Source: Paracoccaceae bacterium (GTDB lineage: Bacteria; Pseudomonadota; Alphaproteobacteria; Rhodobacterales; Rhodobacteraceae). From it: 64,000 bases of DNA. The translations under genes and the position numbers were made by a program. The stretch lies in NCBI GenBank assembly GCA_024304985.1, contig JAMWZC010000001.1, forward strand, positions 717,292-781,291, given 5' to 3'. A model generated the notes under the pieces. It was not told where the DNA came from and searched no databases. It was given only the letters and a program-made list of their open reading frames with translations. Below are positions 46,883 to 56,218 of this stretch, in pieces. Position 1 is the stretch's first letter, and each line of letters opens with the position of its first letter.

Positions 46883-47361
46883 CTCTGGATTGCCCCCTGC
46901 CCGCTATTGGACAGGCCGAGTGTAAGGGGCCTATCGCGGGGCGCAAGGGGCCGCGCCCAGCGAGGGATTGCCCCGAAAGGCCAGCCTCTTTCAGAAAGGG
47001 CAGATTGGCTGACAGATTCGTGACGCGGCGTCACATCAGCCTTGGACGACATGCAGACGGGATGCGGCCAAAACACAACCAGAAGGGTCTTTACCGCATA
47101 CATCGGTATACCTTGGCATTCCGCACGACAGATTATGTCGCGGCCAAACCCTAAAAACGCAGGTAAATTTTCTGTTACCGGTCAAAAATTTACAAACTTG
47201 CTGTAATCTTGATAATTTATTTACTAAATAAGCAATAAAAAACAGTATCTTATACAAAAATGGCATCTCTGTGGTAAATTCCCGCCCGAGGAGATGACGC
47301 TGCGGCCTATATTGGTGCACGTCACTGGCCCTTCGGGGCCAAGAATACGAACGGAGGATTC
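46883..47361. other. AT-rich divergent intergenic region upstream of acs
   Basis: 479 bp with no supported gene. It contains a perfect palindrome, GTGACGC-G-GCGTCAC (47020-47034), and a smaller inverted repeat, TTACA-N7-TGTAA (47190-47206). Between about 47150 and 47290 the sequence is much more AT-rich than the surrounding genes, as expected of a strongly regulated promoter. A GGAGG Shine-Dalgarno lies just before the acs ATG. Confidence 0.65.
47020..47034. promoter_or_regulatory. Perfect 7-bp inverted repeat GTGACGC-G-GCGTCAC
   Basis: Lies 138 bp after the P450 start (reading outward) and 328 bp upstream of acs, in an otherwise gene-free region. It looks like a regulator-binding site of unknown owner. 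Confidence 0.5.
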
Positions 47362-49326
47362 ATGACCAACCCGACCAGCACCGACAGCCTCTATGCCCCC
47401 TCGGCCGCCTTCGCGGCCAATGCGCATATCACCGCCGATTCCTACAAGGCGATGTATGACGCCTCGATCAAGGACCCGAACGGGTTCTGGGCGGAACATG
47501 GCAAGCGGATCGACTGGATCAAGCCCTTCACGAAGGTCAAGAACACCAGCTTCGCCCCCGGCGCGGTCGATATCAAATGGTTCGAGGATGGCACGCTGAA
47601 CGTCAGCGCCAATTGCATCGACCGGCATCTGGCCACGCGCGGCGATCAGACCGCGATCATCTGGGAACCCGATGATCCCAAGGATCAGGCCCAGCACATC
47701 ACCTACAAGGAATTGCACCGGCGCACCTGCCGGATGGCCAACATTCTGGAGTCCATGGGCGTGCGCAAGGGCGACCGCGTGGTGATCTACCTGCCGATGA
47801 TCCCCGAGGCGGCCTATGCCATGCTGGCCTGCGCGCGGATCGGCGCGGTCCATTCCATCGTCTTCGCGGGCTTCTCGCCCGACGCACTTGGGGCGCGGAT
47901 CAACGGCTGCGACGCGAAGGTCGTGATCACCGCCGATTACGCCCCGCGCGGCGGGCGCGCGACCCCGCTCAAATCCAACACGGATGCCGCCCTGCTGCAT
48001 TGCAAGGACAGCGTGAAATGTCTGGTGGTGCGCCGCACCGGCGGGCAGACCACATGGGTGGACGGGCGCGACCACGACTACAATGAAATGGCGATGGAGG
48101 CGGATGATTACTGCGCCCCCGCCGAGATGGCGGCGGAAGACCCGCTTTTCATCCTCTATACCTCGGGTTCGACCGGGCAGCCCAAGGGCGTGGTGCATAC
48201 ATCGGGCGGCTATCTGGTCTATGCCTCGATGACGCATCAATACACGTTCGATTACCATGATGGCGACATCTTCTGGTGCACCGCCGATGTGGGCTGGGTC
48301 ACCGGGCACAGCTATATCGTCTATGGCCCCCTCGCCAATGGCGCGACCACGCTGATGTTCGAAGGCGTGCCGACATGGCCCGATGCAGGCCGGTTCTGGG
48401 CGGTGTGCGAAAAGCACAAGGTGAACCAGTTCTACACCGCCCCCACCGCGATCCGCGCGCTGATGGCCCATGGCACCGATCCGGTCACGAAATACGACCT
48501 GTCCTCACTGAAACTGCTGGGCACCGTGGGTGAACCGATCAACCCCGAGGCATGGAACTGGTATAACGATGTGGTCGGCAAAGGTGCTGTGCCCATCGTC
48601 GATACATGGTGGCAGACCGAAACCGGCGGGCACCTGCTGACACCGCTGCCGGGCGCGATTCCCACCAAGCCCGGTTCGGCCACCCTGCCCTTCTTCGGCG
48701 TGCAGCCCGTGATCCTTGACCCCCAGACCGGGGCCGAGATCACCACCACCGCCGCCGAGGGCGTGCTGTGCCTCAAGGACAGCTGGCCCGGCCAGATGCG
48801 CACGGTCTATGGCGATCACGAGCGGTTCGAAAAGACCTATTTCAGCGATTACAAAGGCTATTACTTCTCGGGTGATGGCTGCCGCCGCGATGCGGATGGC
48901 TATTACTGGATCACGGGCCGCGTTGATGACGTGATCAACGTCTCCGGTCACCGCATGGGCACCGCCGAGGTCGAAAGCGCGCTGGTCGCCCATGCCGATG
49001 TGGCCGAGGCCGCCGTGGTGGGCTATCCGCATCCGATCAAGGGCCAGGGCATCTATGCCTATGTCACGCTGATGAACGGGGTAGAGCCGTCCGAGGATCT
49101 GCGCAAGGATCTGGTCAAATGGGTCCGCACGGAAATCGGCCCCATCGCCAGCCCCGACCTGATTCAATGGGCACCGGGCCTGCCCAAGACACGTTCCGGC
49201 AAGATCATGCGCCGCATCCTGCGCAAGATCGCCGAGAATGACTATGGCGCGCTGGGGGACACCTCGACGCTGGCCGATCCTACGGTCGTGGACAACCTGA
49301 TCGAAAACCGGATGAACAAGGCGTGA
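47362..49326 (+). CDS. acs: Acetyl-CoA synthetase (acetate-CoA ligase)
   Basis: Makes acetyl-CoA from acetate, ATP and CoA, releasing AMP and PPi. The 654-residue protein has the adenylation motif [18 protein letters not shown] (about 266-283), the [11 protein letters not shown] core motif and the C-terminal [14 protein letters not shown], whose Lys is the acetylation site used to switch off Acs in many bacteria. It heads a plus-strand run with a sodium symporter and, behind it, sensor-like genes. Confidence 0.97.
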   Translation: MTNPTSTDSLYAPSAAFAANAHITADSYKAMYDASIKDPNGFWAEHGKRIDWIKPFTKVKNTSFAPGAVDIKWFEDGTLNVSANCIDRHLATRGDQTAIIWEPDDPKDQAQHITYKELHRRTCRMANILESMGVRKGDRVVIYLPMIPEAAYAMLACARIGAVHSIVFAGFSPDALGARINGCDAKVVITADYAPRGGRATPLKSNTDAALLHCKDSVKCLVVRRTGGQTTWVDGRDHDYNEMAMEADDYCAPAEMAAEDPLFILYTSGSTGQPKGVVHTSGGYLVYASMTHQYTFDYHDGDIFWCTADVGWVTGHSYIVYGPLANGATTLMFEGVPTWPDAGRFWAVCEKHKVNQFYTAPTAIRALMAHGTDPVTKYDLSSLKLLGTVGEPINPEAWNWYNDVVGKGAVPIVDTWWQTETGGHLLTPLPGAIPTKPGSATLPFFGVQPVILDPQTGAEITTTAAEGVLCLKDSWPGQMRTVYGDHERFEKTYFSDYKGYYFSGDGCRRDADGYYWITGRVDDVINVSGHRMGTAEVESALVAHADVAEAAVVGYPHPIKGQGIYAYVTLMNGVEPSEDLRKDLVKWVRTEIGPIASPDLIQWAPGLPKTRSGKIMRRILRKIAENDYGALGDTSTLADPTVVDNLIENRMNKA

Positions 49327-49331
49327 GCGGG

Positions 49332-50015
49332 ATGGAAAGCCAGACCATGACCCGTCCCGCCGTTCTGATCCTGCTGGGCCCTCCGGGTGCGGGCAAGGGC
49401 ACGCAGGCGCGGATGCTGCAGGACCGTTTCGGTCTGGTGCAACTGTCCACCGGCGATCTGCTGCGCGCAGCGGTGGCGGCGGGCACCGATGCCGGCCGCG
49501 CGGCCAAGGCGGTCATGGCGGCCGGCGATCTGGTCAGCGACGAGATCGTTCTGGCCATCCTCAAGGATCGTCTGGCCGAACCCGACACGGCGAATGGCGT
49601 GATCCTGGACGGCTTTCCCCGCACTGCGGGGCAGGCAAAGGCGCTGGACGATCTGCTGGCCCAAAGCGGGCAGCGGATCAACGCGGCCATCTCTCTGGAG
49701 GTGGATGATGCGGAAATGGTGACCCGCGTGGCGGGCCGCTATACCTGCGGCACCTGTGGCGAGGGCTACCACGATCATTACAAAACGCCCGCAATAGCAG
49801 GCACTTGCGACAAATGCGGTGGCACCCACATGACGCGGCGTGCCGATGACAACGCGGCCACGGTGGGCCAGCGTCTGACGGCCTATCACGCCCAGACCGC
49901 ACCGCTGATCGCCTATTACGAGGAACAGGGCAATCTGCAACGGATCGACGCCATGGGCGAGATCGCTGCGATTGCCGAAGGGCTGAGCGCAATCGTCCAA
50001 AGGGCGGTCGCGTAA
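49332..50015 (+). CDS. adk: Adenylate kinase
   Basis: Converts AMP + ATP to 2 ADP. Walker A is GPPGAGKGTQARML, the NMP-binding region QLSTGDLLRAAV, and the LID has a four-cysteine zinc site (YTCGTCGEGYHDHYK ... TCDKCGGTH). Starts possible at ATG 49332 (227 aa), ATG 49347, or a GTG at 49323 that overlaps the acs stop. Adk directly behind acs makes sense because Acs produces AMP. Housekeeping adk in Rhodobacterales is normally in the ribosomal-protein region, so this copy may be a paralogue. Confidence 0.93.
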   Translation: MESQTMTRPAVLILLGPPGAGKGTQARMLQDRFGLVQLSTGDLLRAAVAAGTDAGRAAKAVMAAGDLVSDEIVLAILKDRLAEPDTANGVILDGFPRTAGQAKALDDLLAQSGQRINAAISLEVDDAEMVTRVAGRYTCGTCGEGYHDHYKTPAIAGTCDKCGGTHMTRRADDNAATVGQRLTAYHAQTAPLIAYYEEQGNLQRIDAMGEIAAIAEGLSAIVQRAVA

Positions 50016-50081
50016 TCGGGAGGGGGAGGCGCAGGGTCACCAGCGCCTTTCGGAAATGTGCAAAAAGGGAGGACGCCTTTC

Positions 50082-50342
50082 ATGGCAGACAACTCAAAAG
50101 ACAACAACGCCTATTGGGCCGCAAACGTGCGGATCATCCTGATAAGCCTTGCGATCTGGGCGCTGGTTTCGTTCGGATTCGGTATCATCCTGCGGCCGAT
50201 GCTGATGGGCATCGAGGTGGGCGGCACCGATCTGGGCTTCTGGTTCGCACAGCAAGGCTCGATCCTCGTGTTCCTGGCGCTGATCTTCTTCTACGCCTGG
50301 CGCATGAACAAGCTCGACGCTGAACACGGCGTCGAAGAATAA
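50082..50342 (+). CDS. Small subunit of sodium/solute symporter (DUF4212)
   Basis: An 86-residue two-helix membrane protein (helices about 15-37 and 52-75) of the DUF4212 family. It accompanies the large symporter encoded 21 nt downstream; DUF4212 is found only beside this symporter type. Likely a regulatory or assembly subunit of an organic-acid:sodium symporter. Confidence 0.9.
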   Translation: MADNSKDNNAYWAANVRIILISLAIWALVSFGFGIILRPMLMGIEVGGTDLGFWFAQQGSILVFLALIFFYAWRMNKLDAEHGVEE

Positions 50343-50363
50343 GCTCGAAGGGACAGGGAACCA

Positions 50364-52181
50364 ATGGATCAGTATACTCTCAACCTGCTGGTGGTGGGCG
50401 CGTCCTTTGCGCTCTACATCGGCATCGCGATCTGGGCCCGCGCGGGCTCGACCGCTGAATTCTATGCCGCAGGTCAGGGCGTTCCGCCCGTGATGAACGG
50501 CATGGCCACCGCTGCTGACTGGATGTCGGCGGCCTCTTTCATCTCGATGGCCGGCATCATCGCGCTGGCCCCCGCGGGCGGCTATACCCAGTCGTCCTTC
50601 CTGATGGGCTGGACCGGGGGCTATGTGCTTCTGGCTCTGCTGCTGGCGCCTTACCTGCGCAAGTTCGGCAAGTTCACCGTGCCGGAATTCGTGGGCGACC
50701 GCTTCTATTCCAAGGGCGCACGCCTTGTGGCCGTGATCTGTCTGATCGTCATCTCGGTGACCTATGTGATCGGCCAGATGCGCGGTGTGGGCGTGACCTT
50801 CGCGCGCTTCCTTGAAGTGTCCACCGATACCGGCCTCTATATCGGCGCGGCGATCGTGTTCGCCTATGCTGTGTTCGGCGGCATGAAGGGCATCACCTAT
50901 ACGCAGGTGGCGCAGTATTGCGTTCTGATTATCGCCTATACGATCCCGGCGATCTTCATCTCGCTCCAGATGACCGGCAATTTCCTGCCCCAGCTGGGTC
51001 TGTTCGGCACCTACGCGCCCTCGGGCGGGGATGTGGCCTTCCTGACCAAACTGGATCAGGTCGTGGTGGAACTGGGCTTCACGCAGTATACCTCGCATAC
51101 CACTTCGACGCTGAACATGGTGTTCTTCACCATGTCGCTGATGATCGGTACCGCAGGTCTGCCGCACGTGATCATCCGCTTCTTCACCGTGCCGAAAGTG
51201 GCCGATGCACGCTGGTCCGCCGGTTGGGCACTGGTCTTCATCGCCCTGCTCTACACCGTGGCACCTGCCGTGGGGTCGATGGCGCGTATGAACCTGTCGA
51301 CCACATTCTGGCCGAACGCCGTTGCTGGCGAGGCGCTGGCCGGTGATCCGATCTCGCTGGAAGCGATCAACACCGATCCCAACCTCAGCTGGATCAACAC
51401 CTGGAAGAACACCGGTCTGCTGGCCTTCGAAGACAAGAACGGCGACGGCTTCATCCAGTATTACAACGACAAGAGCCCGGCGATGGAGGCCATTGCGGCT
51501 GAACGTGGCTGGACTGGCAACGAACTGACCAAGGTCGACAACGACATGATGGTTCTGGCCAACCCCGAGATCGCAAAGCTTCCGGGCTGGGTGATCGCGC
51601 TGGTCGCGGCTGGCGGTCTGGCAGCGGCGCTTTCCACGGCGGCAGGTCTGCTGCTGGCGATCTCGTCCGCTGTGTCGCATGACCTGATCAAGGGTTCTAT
51701 CAACCCGAACATCAGTGAAAAGGGCGAGCTTCTGGCCGCACGGATCTCGATGGGCTTTGCCATCGTGCTGGCGACCTGGCTTGGCCTCAACCCTCCGGGC
51801 TTCGCGGCTCAGGTGGTGGCGCTGGCCTTCGGTCTGGCGGCGGCAACGATCTTCCCGGTTCTGATGATGGGCATCTTCTCGAAGCGCATCAACAAGGAAG
51901 GCGCCATTGCAGGGATGCTGGTGGGTCTGTTCTCGACCGCCATCTACATCTTCCTGTATCTGGGCTGGTTCTTTATTCCGGGCACCAACACGCTTGAGAA
52001 CGTTCCCGCCAACTGGCTGTTCGGCATCTCTCCCGCCTCCTTCGGGACCGTGGGCGCGATCCTGAACTTCGGCACCGCCTATATCGTGTCGGGCATGACC
52101 AAAGAGCCCCCGCGCGAGATTCAGGATCTGGTGGAATCCATCCGTGTGCCGAAAGGCGCAGGCGCGGCCACCGGCCACTAA
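50364..52181 (+). CDS. Sodium:solute symporter (VC_2705-type, acetate/carboxylate)
   Basis: A 605-residue SSS-family transporter with about 13 helices (SSS signature region TAADWMSAASFISMAGIIALAPAGGYT at the N-terminus). A long hydrophilic insertion near 330-400 (ITWKNTGLLAFEDKNGDGFIQYYND region) is characteristic of the VC_2705 subfamily. With acs next to it, acetate or another short-chain acid is the probable substrate. It is related to ActP but belongs to a separate branch, so the substrate remains inferred. A strong terminator follows. Confidence 0.92.
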   Translation: MDQYTLNLLVVGASFALYIGIAIWARAGSTAEFYAAGQGVPPVMNGMATAADWMSAASFISMAGIIALAPAGGYTQSSFLMGWTGGYVLLALLLAPYLRKFGKFTVPEFVGDRFYSKGARLVAVICLIVISVTYVIGQMRGVGVTFARFLEVSTDTGLYIGAAIVFAYAVFGGMKGITYTQVAQYCVLIIAYTIPAIFISLQMTGNFLPQLGLFGTYAPSGGDVAFLTKLDQVVVELGFTQYTSHTTSTLNMVFFTMSLMIGTAGLPHVIIRFFTVPKVADARWSAGWALVFIALLYTVAPAVGSMARMNLSTTFWPNAVAGEALAGDPISLEAINTDPNLSWINTWKNTGLLAFEDKNGDGFIQYYNDKSPAMEAIAAERGWTGNELTKVDNDMMVLANPEIAKLPGWVIALVAAGGLAAALSTAAGLLLAISSAVSHDLIKGSINPNISEKGELLAARISMGFAIVLATWLGLNPPGFAAQVVALAFGLAAATIFPVLMMGIFSKRINKEGAIAGMLVGLFSTAIYIFLYLGWFFIPGTNTLENVPANWLFGISPASFGTVGAILNFGTAYIVSGMTKEPPREIQDLVESIRVPKGAGAATGH

Positions 52182-52194
52182 GAGAAACACGGGG

Positions 52195-52230
52195 ACGGGC
52201 GGTTCGAAAGAGCCGCCCGTTTCACTTTTT
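52195..52230 (+). terminator. Intrinsic terminator after the symporter
   Basis: ACGGGCGG (52195-52202) pairs with CCGCCCGT (52213-52220) around a 10-nt loop whose TTC and GAG ends can extend the stem; TTCACTTTTT follows. It separates the acs/symporter unit from the DUF294 unit. Confidence 0.88.
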
Positions 52231-52306
52231 CAGATGTTCCCCTGTCCTGCGCTGCGCTAGACATGGGGCTGACACAGCCACAGGAACATGCCCGAGGATC
52301 GGTTCG

Positions 52307-54142
52307 ATGCCACGTTCTGCTGACGACCAGCGCCGGTTTCTCGGCACCATTCACCCCTATGACAGCTTTGCCGCCGATGATCTGGACCGGATCAGCGCCA
52401 AATTCCGCATCCTGCCGATCCTGAGCGAGGACGTGATCTATCGCTACGGCGAACCCTGCGAGGGGCTTTATGTGATCATGGAAGGCGAGGTCGAGATCAC
52501 CTCGGACACAGGCGAGGTTGTCTCGCATCTGAGTGCGCGCAACTCCTTTGGAGAGCGTGGGCTGATGCGCGGCGGGGTGACCGGCACCAATGCCCGCGCG
52601 CTCAGCGATGGCACGCTGCTGATGCTGCCCGCCGACGAATTCCGCACCATGATCTCGGCGCATGAGGGCGCGCGCCGGTTCTTTTCGCGCAGCCGCGCGC
52701 GCGAGGCCGCAGATGCCGCCCGCCCTGTCAGCCTGACGGAAACGCGGGTCGATCACCTGATGGCCAGCGATCCGATCACCTGCACCGTGGACACCTCGAT
52801 CGTGGACGCGGCCCGGCTGATGCGGTCGCATCGCATCTCGGCGCTGGGGATCACCGAGGGCGATCGTCTGGCCGGGATCGTCACGCTGCATGACATCAAC
52901 AACCGCGTCGTGGCCGAAGGGCTGGACCCGTCCCGTCCGGTGCGTCAGATCATGACCGCCAATCCCGAAACCTTGCCACCCTCCGCCATCGGCTCGGACG
53001 TGCTGCACATGATGATGGAGCGCCGCTTCGGCCATGTGCCTGTCGTCGACAACGGCAAGTTCGTCGGCATCGTGACCCAGACCAACCTGACACGGTTTCA
53101 GGCCACCAACTCGGCCTCGCTGGTGCGGGATGTGGCACGCGTCGAAGTGCCCGCCGATCTGGCCGCCGTCACAGCCCATATCCCGCGCCTTCTGGTGCAA
53201 CTGGTGGGCGCCGGCAACCGCCATGAAACAGTGACCCGCCTCATCACCGACATAGCCGACGCCGCGACCCGCCGCCTACTGGCACTGGCCGAAGAACGGC
53301 TGGGGCCGCCGCCGGTTCCCTATCTTTGGCTGGCCTGCGGCTCGCAGGGGCGGCAGGAACAGACGGGCGTGTCGGATCAGGACAATTGCCTGATGCTGGA
53401 CGATGCGGTGACCGAAGCCGACATGCCCTATTTCGCGGAACTGGCCAAATTCGTCAGCGACGGGCTGGATGCGGCGGGCTATTTCTACTGCCCCGGAGAC
53501 ATGATGGCCACCAACCCGCGCTGGTGCCAGCCGGTCCATGTCTGGCGCGGCTATTTCCGCCGCTGGATCGAAACCCCCAACCCCGAGGCGCAGATGCTGG
53601 CCTCGGTCATGTTCGACCTGCGCCCCATCGGGGGCACCCGCGCATTGTTCGAGGATCTGCAACGCGACACGCTCGAGGCCGCAGCACGAAACTCGATCTT
53701 CGTGGCGCATATGGTGTCGAACTCGCTCAAGCATATCCCGCCGCTGGGATTGCTGCGCGGCTTTGCCACCCTGCGCAGCGGCGAGCACAAGAACCGCATC
53801 GACATGAAACTGAACGGCGTTGTCCCCGTGGTTGATCTGGGCCGCATCTATGCGCTGCGCGGCCAGCTTGAGGTGGTGAACACCCGCGCCCGGATCGAAG
53901 CCGCGCATGGCGCGGGCCTGATCAGCCAGAGCGGCGGGCGCGATCTGCTGGACGCCTATGACCTCATCGCGCAGACCCGGCTGGAGCATCAGGCCACCCT
54001 GATCCGCGCCGGGGGAAAGCCAGACAATTTCATGTCCCCCAATGTGCTGTCCGAGTTCGAACGCAGCCACCTGCGCGACGCCTTTGTCGTGGTGCGCACC
54101 ATGCAATCCGCCGCCACGCAGGGGCGCGGTGTGATCGGCTGA
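52307..54142 (+). CDS. cNMP-binding/CBS/DUF294 putative nucleotidyltransferase
   Basis: A 611-residue four-part protein: a cyclic-nucleotide-binding-like domain (about 15-125, with YRYGEPCEGLYVIMEGEVEI and SFGERGLM), two CBS domains (about 147-275: MASDPITCTVDTSIVDAARLM, MTANPETLPPSAIGSDVL), a DUF294 nucleotidyltransferase-like domain with LWLACGSQGRQEQTGVSDQDN, and a C-terminal helical DUF294_C domain. The GS-x-D-x-D pattern of GlnD-like enzymes is present, but no activity is proven. It is the standard neighbour of VC_2705-type symporters and probably senses adenine or cyclic nucleotides to control solute use. Confidence 0.9.
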   Translation: MPRSADDQRRFLGTIHPYDSFAADDLDRISAKFRILPILSEDVIYRYGEPCEGLYVIMEGEVEITSDTGEVVSHLSARNSFGERGLMRGGVTGTNARALSDGTLLMLPADEFRTMISAHEGARRFFSRSRAREAADAARPVSLTETRVDHLMASDPITCTVDTSIVDAARLMRSHRISALGITEGDRLAGIVTLHDINNRVVAEGLDPSRPVRQIMTANPETLPPSAIGSDVLHMMMERRFGHVPVVDNGKFVGIVTQTNLTRFQATNSASLVRDVARVEVPADLAAVTAHIPRLLVQLVGAGNRHETVTRLITDIADAATRRLLALAEERLGPPPVPYLWLACGSQGRQEQTGVSDQDNCLMLDDAVTEADMPYFAELAKFVSDGLDAAGYFYCPGDMMATNPRWCQPVHVWRGYFRRWIETPNPEAQMLASVMFDLRPIGGTRALFEDLQRDTLEAAARNSIFVAHMVSNSLKHIPPLGLLRGFATLRSGEHKNRIDMKLNGVVPVVDLGRIYALRGQLEVVNTRARIEAAHGAGLISQSGGRDLLDAYDLIAQTRLEHQATLIRAGGKPDNFMSPNVLSEFERSHLRDAFVVVRTMQSAATQGRGVIG

Positions 54143-54197
54143 CCCCGCAGCCTGCGGCCCGTCCGGGCCGCCTCATCGGGGAGGAGGAGAAGACAGA

Positions 54198-54719
54198 ATG
54201 TATGTTGACATAATCACGATCATCGCAGCTGGCTTTGCCGCAGCCGGGGTCGTGATGATCCTGAACCGGCTGATCGGCAAACGCCTGCCACGCTGGACCA
54301 TTCCGGCAGGTGCAGGAGCGGGCATGATCCTGATGAGCCTGACCAACGAATACCGCTGGTATCCGCGCACGCTGGAATTGCTGCCCGCCGGGTTCGAGGT
54401 GATCTCGACCGCCGAGCATCGCGCGATCTACAGCCCATGGACCTATGCGGTGCCTTACGTGGATCGTTTCGTCGCCGTGGATGTGGCGGGGATCCAGCGC
54501 AACGCCACCCAGCCCGATCTGCGCCTCAGCCGCGTGATCTTCTTCACCCGCTGGGACTCGGTGCGGATCTTTCCCGCCGTGTTCGACTGCGCGCAGGGCC
54601 GCAGCGCGCTGCTGGACCCGGACGCGATGTTCAACGACGATGGCACGGTGCGCGTGGCCCGCTGGGATCAGACGGGGCTGGATGATCCGGCCGCAGCGCT
54701 TGTTTGCCGGGAGGATTGA
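54198..54719 (+). CDS. Conserved membrane protein of unknown function, 173 aa
   Basis: A 173-residue protein with two N-terminal hydrophobic helices (about 5-22 and 34-49) and a C-terminal soluble domain (AVDVAGIQRNATQPDLRLSRVIFFTRWDSVRIFPAVFDCAQG), probably periplasmic or outside the membrane core. I do not recognise the family. It lies 55 nt after the DUF294 gene and 3 nt before the exonuclease gene, so the three are one unit. Confidence 0.78.
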   Translation: MYVDIITIIAAGFAAAGVVMILNRLIGKRLPRWTIPAGAGAGMILMSLTNEYRWYPRTLELLPAGFEVISTAEHRAIYSPWTYAVPYVDRFVAVDVAGIQRNATQPDLRLSRVIFFTRWDSVRIFPAVFDCAQGRSALLDPDAMFNDDGTVRVARWDQTGLDDPAAALVCRED

Positions 54720-54722
54720 GCC

Positions 54723-56147
54723 ATGTTCGACCGCCTTGGACCACGGCAACGGACCCTCGCCTTCTTCGGCGTGCTGGCCGCAGGCTGCATCGGGGCCGTG
54801 GCGGGATCATTGATGCTGGCCGATGCGCGGCTGGACATGCCCGAGGCGCGCGCCGCCTTTGTCTCGGTCGGGCTGATGGCGGGGTTCGCGATCCTTGGCC
54901 TTTGCGCCCTGATGTGGCTGATCTTCGATGAAACCGTTGCCCGCCCCATCGAACGGCTGGCCGCCGCCATGCATGCCCGCGCCGCCACCGACATGCGCGG
55001 CGGGATCGACGCCACCGTGACGCGGCATCTGGGCGATCTGGCCACTGCCGCCGCGGCGCTGACCTCGAAACTGGGCGAGGCGCGTTCGGGGGCCGATGCC
55101 GATATCGCCCGCCACACCGCGCGGCTGATGACGGAACGCGAACATCTGACGCGCATCCTGTCCGCCATCCCCGCCGCCGTGCTGATGGTCGGCCCCGATC
55201 ACCGGATCACCCTTTATGACGGCCACGCTGCCGCCATGCTGGATGACCAGCACCATCTGGGGCTGGGTCAGCGCATCTTCGACTATTTCGACGAAACCTA
55301 TCTGCGGGCGGCCCTCGCCAACCTGTCCGATACCGGGCGCAGCACGCTGGACCAGCAGCTTGTCACCGCAGACGGGGCGGCGCTCTTCGACGTGACGCTG
55401 CATGATCTGGGCCGGGGTCAGGGCTACATGCTGTCCTTCCCTGTCCCGCGCGAGACGACGCCTGCCCGCCCGGTGGTCTATGATTTCGAACTGAATACCC
55501 AGGAAAGCACCGGGAACATCCTTGATGTGCCGCTGCGCGCGCTCACTTACGTGGTCTTCGACACGGAAACCACGGGTCTTCTGCCTGACCGGGACGAGGT
55601 GGTGCAGATCGGCGCGCTGCGCGTGGTGAACTGTCAGCAGGCGGGCGGCGAGGTGCTGGATACGCTGGTCAATCCCGGCCGCCCGATCCCCGCCCGCTCG
55701 ACCGCCGTGCATGGCGTGACCGATGCGATGGTCAAGGACGCGCCCGACATGGCCCGCGCCGCGCGGCGTTTCCACAGCTTTGCCCGCGACGCCGTGCTGG
55801 TCGCGCATAACGCGCCCTTCGACATGGCGTTCTTTCACCGCCATGCGCCCGCCATCGGCGTGGCATTCGACAATCCCGTTCTGGACACGGTGCTGCTATC
55901 CGCGATCCTGTTCGGCGGAACCGAAGGTCATACGCTGGACGAGATCGTGCAGCGGCTGGAAATCGACCTGCCTGACGAGGTCCGCCACACCGCCCTTGGC
56001 GATGCCATCGCCACCCGCGACGTGTTCCTGCGGATGATCCCGATGCTGGAAGCGCGCGGCCTGACCACCTTTGGCGCGGTCCTGACCGAGATGCGCAAGC
56101 ACAAGCGCCTTCTGCCCGACATGAACGAGGATCTGACCAAGGGGTAA
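54723..56147 (+). CDS. Membrane-anchored PAS-DnaQ-type exonuclease fusion
   Basis: A 474-residue protein with an unusual build: two membrane helices (about 12-34 and 46-68), a HAMP-like or coiled segment (69-140), a PAS-like sensor domain (about 145-240: ILSAIPAAVLMVGPDHRITLYDG), and a C-terminal DEDDh exonuclease (about 275-445). Catalytic residues are Asp280 and Glu282 (FDTETTG), Asp367 (HNAPFDMAFF), His422 and Asp427 (RHTALGDAIAT). The exonuclease part resembles DNA polymerase III epsilon, but there is no polymerase clamp motif. With DUF294 and the unknown membrane protein it forms a transporter-linked signalling unit of unknown job. Confidence 0.9.
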   Translation: MFDRLGPRQRTLAFFGVLAAGCIGAVAGSLMLADARLDMPEARAAFVSVGLMAGFAILGLCALMWLIFDETVARPIERLAAAMHARAATDMRGGIDATVTRHLGDLATAAAALTSKLGEARSGADADIARHTARLMTEREHLTRILSAIPAAVLMVGPDHRITLYDGHAAAMLDDQHHLGLGQRIFDYFDETYLRAALANLSDTGRSTLDQQLVTADGAALFDVTLHDLGRGQGYMLSFPVPRETTPARPVVYDFELNTQESTGNILDVPLRALTYVVFDTETTGLLPDRDEVVQIGALRVVNCQQAGGEVLDTLVNPGRPIPARSTAVHGVTDAMVKDAPDMARAARRFHSFARDAVLVAHNAPFDMAFFHRHAPAIGVAFDNPVLDTVLLSAILFGGTEGHTLDEIVQRLEIDLPDEVRHTALGDAIATRDVFLRMIPMLEARGLTTFGAVLTEMRKHKRLLPDMNEDLTKG

Positions 56148-56162
56148 GGCGCGCCGCCCTCC

Positions 56163-56183
56163 TTCATCTTGCTGCAAATACTC
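56163..56183 (+). repeat. Dispersed 21-bp intergenic motif, copy 5
   Basis: TTCATCTTGC-TGC-AAATACTC, between the convergent exonuclease and acyl-CoA dehydrogenase genes. Confidence 0.75.
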
Positions 56184-56218
56184 ACGGCACCGCCCGCCCC
56201 CGGCGAGCCGTCTGCGGC

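Noticed and set aside
47240..47290. Sigma-54 promoter before acs (TGGCAT ... TGGT)
   Set aside because: Lacks the required GC element spacing; only TGGC-like similarity.
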